This document shows positions 13,658 through 17,195 of a DNA stretch of 17,195 bases, in pieces. How positions within the stretch are numbered: the first letter of the stretch is position 1; every line of letters begins with the position of its first letter. The DNA is from Sulfurovum sp. (GTDB lineage: Bacteria > Campylobacterota > Campylobacteria > Campylobacterales > Sulfurovaceae): NCBI GenBank assembly GCA_020719895.1, contig DYPM01000030.1:1-17195 (forward strand), given 5' to 3'. Under the pieces are notes generated by a model that saw only the letters and a program-made list of their open reading frames with translations, had not been told where the DNA came from and ran no database searches. A program made the translations under genes and the position numbers.

Positions 13658-14706
13658 AAAAATATAAAGTGATCGATTTATTTTGTGGTTGTGGTGGACT
13701 TTCACAAGGTTTTATTAAAGCTGGTTATGATGTTGTTTTAGGGATTGATTATTGGAAAGATGCTGTAGAAACTTTCACATACAATCATAAAAATTCAAAA
13801 GGATTGATTGCTGATTTGTCTATCGAAACACCACAAGAAATAAGCAAAAAAACACAAATAGATAAAGTTGATTTAATAATTGGTGGTCCTCCTTGCCAAG
13901 GATTTTCTATTGCAGGAAAAAGAATTGTAAATGATGAAAGAAATAAACTGTATAGAACGTTTGTAAACTTTGTAGAATTTTACAAACCTAGGATGTTTTT
14001 AATGGAAAATGTCCCAAATATAATATCTATGCATAATGGATTTATCAAAGATACAATCATTCATGACTTTGAAAGTTTAGGATATAAAGTCGTTTATAAA
14101 ATATTATTGGCTTCTGAATTTGGAGTTCCTCAAAATAGAAAGAGAGCTTTTTTTGTTGGAACAAAAAATGGAAAAGAATTTATATTTCCTGAACCTATAA
14201 CTCAAAAATTCATCTCTTCTGAAGAGGCTATTTCTGATTTACCAGAAATATCTGTTCAAGATGGAATAAAAAATATACTTAAACCTAAATCGGAATATCA
14301 AAAATTAATGAGAAAAAATTCAAATTTGATATTTAATCATGAAGCCACAAATCATAATGATAAGACAGTCCAAATTGTATCAATGGTTCCAGATGGCGGT
14401 AATTATAAAAATCTTCCGATAGAATTTCAAAAAATAAGAAATGTAAATATAGCTTGGACAAGACTAAATAGCAAAAAACCTAGTTTTACAATTGATACAG
14501 GGCATAATCATCATTTTCACTATAAGTTTAATCGTGTTCCTACGACTAGAGAAAGTGCAAGACTTCAATCATTTCCTGATGATTTTATTTTTAAAAGCGG
14601 AAAGACAAGTCAATTAAGGCAAGTTGGAAATGCTGTCCCACCGTTATTGTCAAAAATAATAGCTACACAAATATATAAATTTATTGGAGAAGTAGAAGAT
14701 GTTTAA
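13654..14706 (+). CDS. C5-cytosine DNA methyltransferase (first of two)
   Basis: A 350-residue Dcm-family enzyme that transfers a methyl group from SAM to carbon 5 of cytosine in a specific DNA site. Motif I is IDLFCGCGGLSQGF (residues 7-20), motif IV is GGPPCQGFS with catalytic Cys81, motif VI is ENV (118-120), motif VIII is QNRKR (160-164), motif IX is TTRESARLQSFPDDF, and motif X is GNAVPP (325-330). The variable target-recognition region lies roughly between residues 180 and 295; I cannot read its specificity. GGAGG lies 4 bases before the ATG, which overlaps the stop of the truncated methyltransferase. All core motifs are intact, so it should be active. Sequence is clearly more AT-rich than in the ribosomal genes. 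Confidence 0.95.
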   Translation: MKKYKVIDLFCGCGGLSQGFIKAGYDVVLGIDYWKDAVETFTYNHKNSKGLIADLSIETPQEISKKTQIDKVDLIIGGPPCQGFSIAGKRIVNDERNKLYRTFVNFVEFYKPRMFLMENVPNIISMHNGFIKDTIIHDFESLGYKVVYKILLASEFGVPQNRKRAFFVGTKNGKEFIFPEPITQKFISSEEAISDLPEISVQDGIKNILKPKSEYQKLMRKNSNLIFNHEATNHNDKTVQIVSMVPDGGNYKNLPIEFQKIRNVNIAWTRLNSKKPSFTIDTGHNHHFHYKFNRVPTTRESARLQSFPDDFIFKSGKTSQLRQVGNAVPPLLSKIIATQIYKFIGEVEDV

Positions 14707-16093
14707 TCCTGATATTCAATATAGATGTACAATAATTAGAGGTAAGGCTCAAAATGAATTAGATAACCTTTTACCTGCTTATGCAAATATAATAGCAGAT
14801 ATTTGCCCTTCAAAAAAAGAAGAATTTGATAAATATTTTAATGATAGATTATCAAATATAATTTATAAAACTAATTTCAATAAATTAAATGAAAACAATA
14901 AAAAAACAATTCGCAATCATATAACCGAAATTGCAGGTAAACTTTTTGGTTTATATTATTTTAATCAAGATTTTATTTATGAAAGTGAAAGTAATAAGAA
15001 ATTGCTAGAAGATAGTGATCAACCAGCATTTTTCAAAAATTTATGTTTAAATTTTCAATTTCCAAATGGAACACAAAAAATACAAACAATAGCTGAACGA
15101 ATCAATAATAATATTAAATTTAAACCATTTCATTTCATTTTAGCATTAGTTTCGCTAGCAAAAGAAAATGATATTATTTTAACCAAAGATGAAATTACCT
15201 ATTATGTACTTAATGCAAAACAAGTTTTGCAGGGACTGATCAGAGCTGAAGAAGTATTGGCTGAAATTCTGAAAGATAGAAAAAGCAATACTATAAAAAA
15301 ATTAGAAATAACTTCATACAATACACAACATATACGAGAGCAATTAAATTTATTAATACTTGCAAATTTAATTTTGCTTGATGGAAACTTAATTATTTTA
15401 AACAAAGCAGAAACTAATACGATTAATATTTTTATTTCTGAACTTGGAGAGCCTTTAAAATTTGATATCTATAAATATAATCTAAATATTGAAGAAGAAA
15501 AAAAAGCCATGTATGCCGAGTGGTCTGAATATTTCGGAAAAATTGCAGTAAAAAATTATGAATTAATTTCAACATCAATAAAAGCATTACAAAGGGATGA
15601 AACAAAAAAAGCAGTTACTGTCAAAAAAGGAACTGACCACACAATTTTAGGAGACGAAGGGGAAGAATTTGTATTTATTTTAGAGAAAAATAGAGTAAAT
15701 GAAACACACCCTCGATTATTAAACAAAGTTTTACTTTTAGGAAACCAAAGGGGCTTAGGTTATGACATTTCTTCTGTTGAGGCAAATGAAAATCTCGAAG
15801 AACCCGAATTTGCTCGTTTTATTGAAGTGAAATCTACAAAAAGAATTACTGAGCCTGATTTACAAGATACTACTTGGGTAGATACCATTAATTTAACTAG
15901 AAAAGAATGGATAGCTGCAAAACAATATAAAGAAGCCTATAATATTTATAGAGTTTACTTTACACCTAGTGCAACGATAGTTAGAAAAATAAATGATCCA
16001 TTTTCTAAAAATGAGAAAGGGACAATAACAGTTTTATCAACTCTGTATAGGATGGATTTCAATTCAAAAAGTATAGATGGGCAATACTCATGA
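14699..16093 (+). CDS. Probable restriction endonuclease with C-terminal DUF3883 (PD-(D/E)xK-like) domain
   Basis: A 464-residue soluble protein lying between two C5 methyltransferases. The C-terminal part (about 315-435) fits the DUF3883/NO VEIN-type nuclease-like domain: GDEGEEFV with Glu322/Glu323, GYDISS with Asp356, FIEVKST with Glu376 and Lys378 as the D...ExK core, then INLTRKEWIAAKQY and YNIYRVYF. Such domains occur in restriction and defence proteins. Residues 1-310 are mostly helical and Asn/Lys/Ile-rich with no domain that I recognise; 145-240 could be a winged-helix-like DNA-reading part. GGAGA lies 8 bases before the ATG, which overlaps the first methyltransferase gene by 8 bases. 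Context strongly favours a Type II endonuclease; DNA cleavage is inferred. Target site unknown. Confidence 0.75.
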   Translation: MFNPDIQYRCTIIRGKAQNELDNLLPAYANIIADICPSKKEEFDKYFNDRLSNIIYKTNFNKLNENNKKTIRNHITEIAGKLFGLYYFNQDFIYESESNKKLLEDSDQPAFFKNLCLNFQFPNGTQKIQTIAERINNNIKFKPFHFILALVSLAKENDIILTKDEITYYVLNAKQVLQGLIRAEEVLAEILKDRKSNTIKKLEITSYNTQHIREQLNLLILANLILLDGNLIILNKAETNTINIFISELGEPLKFDIYKYNLNIEEEKKAMYAEWSEYFGKIAVKNYELISTSIKALQRDETKKAVTVKKGTDHTILGDEGEEFVFILEKNRVNETHPRLLNKVLLLGNQRGLGYDISSVEANENLEEPEFARFIEVKSTKRITEPDLQDTTWVDTINLTRKEWIAAKQYKEAYNIYRVYFTPSATIVRKINDPFSKNEKGTITVLSTLYRMDFNSKSIDGQYS

Positions 16094-17079
16094 AAAAAAT
16101 AAAAGTAGCATCATTTTTTTCTGGTTGTGGAGGTGCTGATTTAGGGCTATTGGGTGATTTTCATTTTTTAAATGAATATTATTCACCTCTGCCATTTGAA
16201 ATTATATATGCCTTAGATTTTGATAAACATGCGGTTCAAACTTATAATACAAACTTTAAACATCATTCTATATGTATGGATATAAAAGATGTGGAAATTC
16301 ATAATTTAGAAGATTTTGATTGTTTAATTGGCGGGTTTCCATGCCAATCTTTTAGTACCTTAAATCCCAATAAAGATACAAATGATGATAGAGCAAATTT
16401 ATACAAGGAATTAGTAAAAATTTTAAAAATAAAACAACCAAAATATTTTATTGCGGAAAATGTAAAAGGACTAATGACATTACAAAAAGGAGAAATCCTG
16501 AAAAAAGTAATTGATGAATTTAACATAGCAGGATACAATACAACATATAAACTTTTAACCGCTTCAAATTTTGGCATACCACAAAAAAGAGAGAGATTAT
16601 TTATTGTAGGTGTTAGAATTGATATGGATGTTTATTTTGAGTTTCCAAACGATACTCATGCCCAAAATCCAACTTGCCAAAAAAAACCACTTGTGCCATT
16701 AAAATCTGTAATAAATAAATTGGCAATTGATGACAATAAATACTATTTTTCACAAAAAGCTGTAGATGGAATGAAAAATGCCAAAAACAATATGAAAAGA
16801 GGGTTGCACCAAGATTTAAATAGTCAATGCTTAACTATCACATCACACTTAGCAAAAACAAGTTTGAACTCCAGAGACCCTGTTTTATTAGTAGATGCCA
16901 ACAAAGAAATTTACAGAAGGTTTACTCCTAGGGAAGCTGCTCATATTCAATCATTTCCAGAAAAGTTTGAGTTTCCTGTAAGTGAAACACAGGCATATAG
17001 ACAAATTGGAAATGCCGTACCACCTGTTTTAATGTGGCACATAGCAAAACAACTTGCAAAATTAGTGAATAATGAATGA
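16090..17079 (+). CDS. C5-cytosine DNA methyltransferase (second of two)
   Basis: A 329-residue Dcm-family enzyme distinct from the first. Motif I is ASFFSGCGGADLG (residues 7-19), motif IV is GGFPCQSFS with catalytic Cys85, motif VI is ENV (123-125), motif VIII is QKRER (165-169), motif IX is TPREAAHIQSFPEKF, and motif X is GNAVPP (307-312). An insert after motif I (FLNEYYSPLPFEII) separates it from the first enzyme, and its recognition region (about 180-275) looks unrelated, so the two probably read different strands or sites. The ATG overlaps the nuclease stop as ATGA, and no strong ribosome site is visible, suggesting coupled translation with the nuclease. Intact and probably active. Confidence 0.95.
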   Translation: MKKIKVASFFSGCGGADLGLLGDFHFLNEYYSPLPFEIIYALDFDKHAVQTYNTNFKHHSICMDIKDVEIHNLEDFDCLIGGFPCQSFSTLNPNKDTNDDRANLYKELVKILKIKQPKYFIAENVKGLMTLQKGEILKKVIDEFNIAGYNTTYKLLTASNFGIPQKRERLFIVGVRIDMDVYFEFPNDTHAQNPTCQKKPLVPLKSVINKLAIDDNKYYFSQKAVDGMKNAKNNMKRGLHQDLNSQCLTITSHLAKTSLNSRDPVLLVDANKEIYRRFTPREAAHIQSFPEKFEFPVSETQAYRQIGNAVPPVLMWHIAKQLAKLVNNE

Positions 17080-17195
17080 ACTACATCGGCTCAAAATTTA
17101 AACTTGCACCATTTTTAAAAGAAGAAATTATAAATGTTGTAGGGGATGACCTATCGCAAAAAGTATTTTGTGATATTTTTGCAGGAACTGGAATA
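17076..17195 (+). CDS. D12-class N6-adenine DNA methyltransferase, N-terminal fragment cut by window edge
   Basis: Forty codons are visible. They begin MNYIGSKFKLAPFLKEEI, the motif X region of alpha-class (D12, Dam-like) N6-adenine methyltransferases, and reach motif I as CDIFAGTGI (FxGxG SAM-binding loop, residues 32-40), where the window ends. Family members methylate adenine in sites such as GATC, or act as one of several methyltransferases in Type II systems. The ATG overlaps the stop of the second C5 enzyme as ATGA, so it belongs to the same operon. The catalytic D/NPPY and target-recognition parts lie outside the window, so completeness cannot be judged. Confidence 0.85.
   Translation, partial: MNYIGSKFKLAPFLKEEIINVVGDDLSQKVFCDIFAGTGI

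Noticed and set aside
13654..14706. The missing C-terminal half of the truncated methyltransferase in another frame over the C5 gene
   Set aside because: The region is fully explained by the C5 methyltransferase, and the other frames do not show motifs V-VIII or a continuation of the fold.
15498..15505. A8 tract in the nuclease gene, another at 16679-16686 in the second C5 gene, and an A7 tract near that gene's start, as possible phase-variation switches
   Set aside because: The tracts are short and equally long A runs occur in the essential rpsE gene (around 10068-10075). They follow from AAA codon use, and Campylobacterota phase variation usually involves longer poly-G/C tracts.
13026..17195. 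Controller (C) protein, Vsr endonuclease, integrase or transposase that would mark the cluster as a mobile element
   Set aside because: None was found in any frame, and no terminal inverted repeats or target duplications could be recognised by eye. Transfer is inferred only from composition and context.
1..17195. tRNA or rRNA genes and CRISPR arrays
   Set aside because: No cloverleaf-like segments, rRNA-like stretches or regularly spaced repeats were seen; nearly all bases are accounted for by protein genes.

Overview
The window looks like a Campylobacterota (epsilonproteobacterial) chromosome segment, probably from the Sulfurovum/Sulfurimonas side. The reasons are a GltX1-type glutamyl-tRNA synthetase, a T-rich extended -10 promoter of the form TTTTTGGcTATAAT, a zinc-ribbon S14, very short gene spacings and AGA-rich coding. 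The genus is an inference from remembered family sequences; no search was run.

Layout. (1) Positions 1-2000, minus strand: a three-gene run transcribed leftward, gltX, then a small RBBP9/YdeN-like serine hydrolase, then the first 18 codons of tsaD, which starts by a 4-base ATGA overlap. (2) 2001-2316: a divergent intergenic region with the promoter of the ribosomal operon, a roughly 80-nt leader with alternative hairpins, and a weaker promoter candidate for gltX. (3) 2317-13025, plus strand: a continuous S10-spc type operon, rpsJ-rplC-rplD-rplW-rplB-rpsS-rplV-rpsC-rplP-rpmC-rpsQ-rplN-rplX-rplE-rpsN-rpsH-rplF-rplR-rpsE-rplO-secY-map-infA. All genes are intact and many overlap by 1 to 14 bases. 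Together they encode 21 ribosomal proteins, the Sec channel, methionine aminopeptidase and IF-1. (4) 13026-13126: a short junction with a hairpin and a T-rich stretch. (5) 13127-17195, plus strand: a visibly more AT-rich DNA-modification cluster that runs off the right edge. It holds a truncated amino-methyltransferase (FMGSGTT and HPPY motifs), a C5-cytosine methyltransferase, a 464-residue protein with a C-terminal DUF3883/PD-(D/E)xK-like nuclease domain, a second C5-cytosine methyltransferase, and the start of a D12-class N6-adenine methyltransferase. Each gene overlaps the next by 4 or 8 bases.

How the parts fit. The left two-thirds is ordinary housekeeping translation and secretion machinery. 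The right end is accessory: a probable horizontally acquired restriction-modification operon placed where rpmJ-rpsM-rpsK-rpsD-rpoA-rplQ would be expected after infA. Two C5 methyltransferases flanking one nuclease, plus an adenine methyltransferase, suggest protection of an asymmetric target. The nuclease has an unrecognised N-terminal part of about 310 residues. This cluster is the most interesting part of the window. I do not claim it is wholly undescribed, because its parts belong to known families; the combination, the truncated first gene and the insertion site are what deserve checking.
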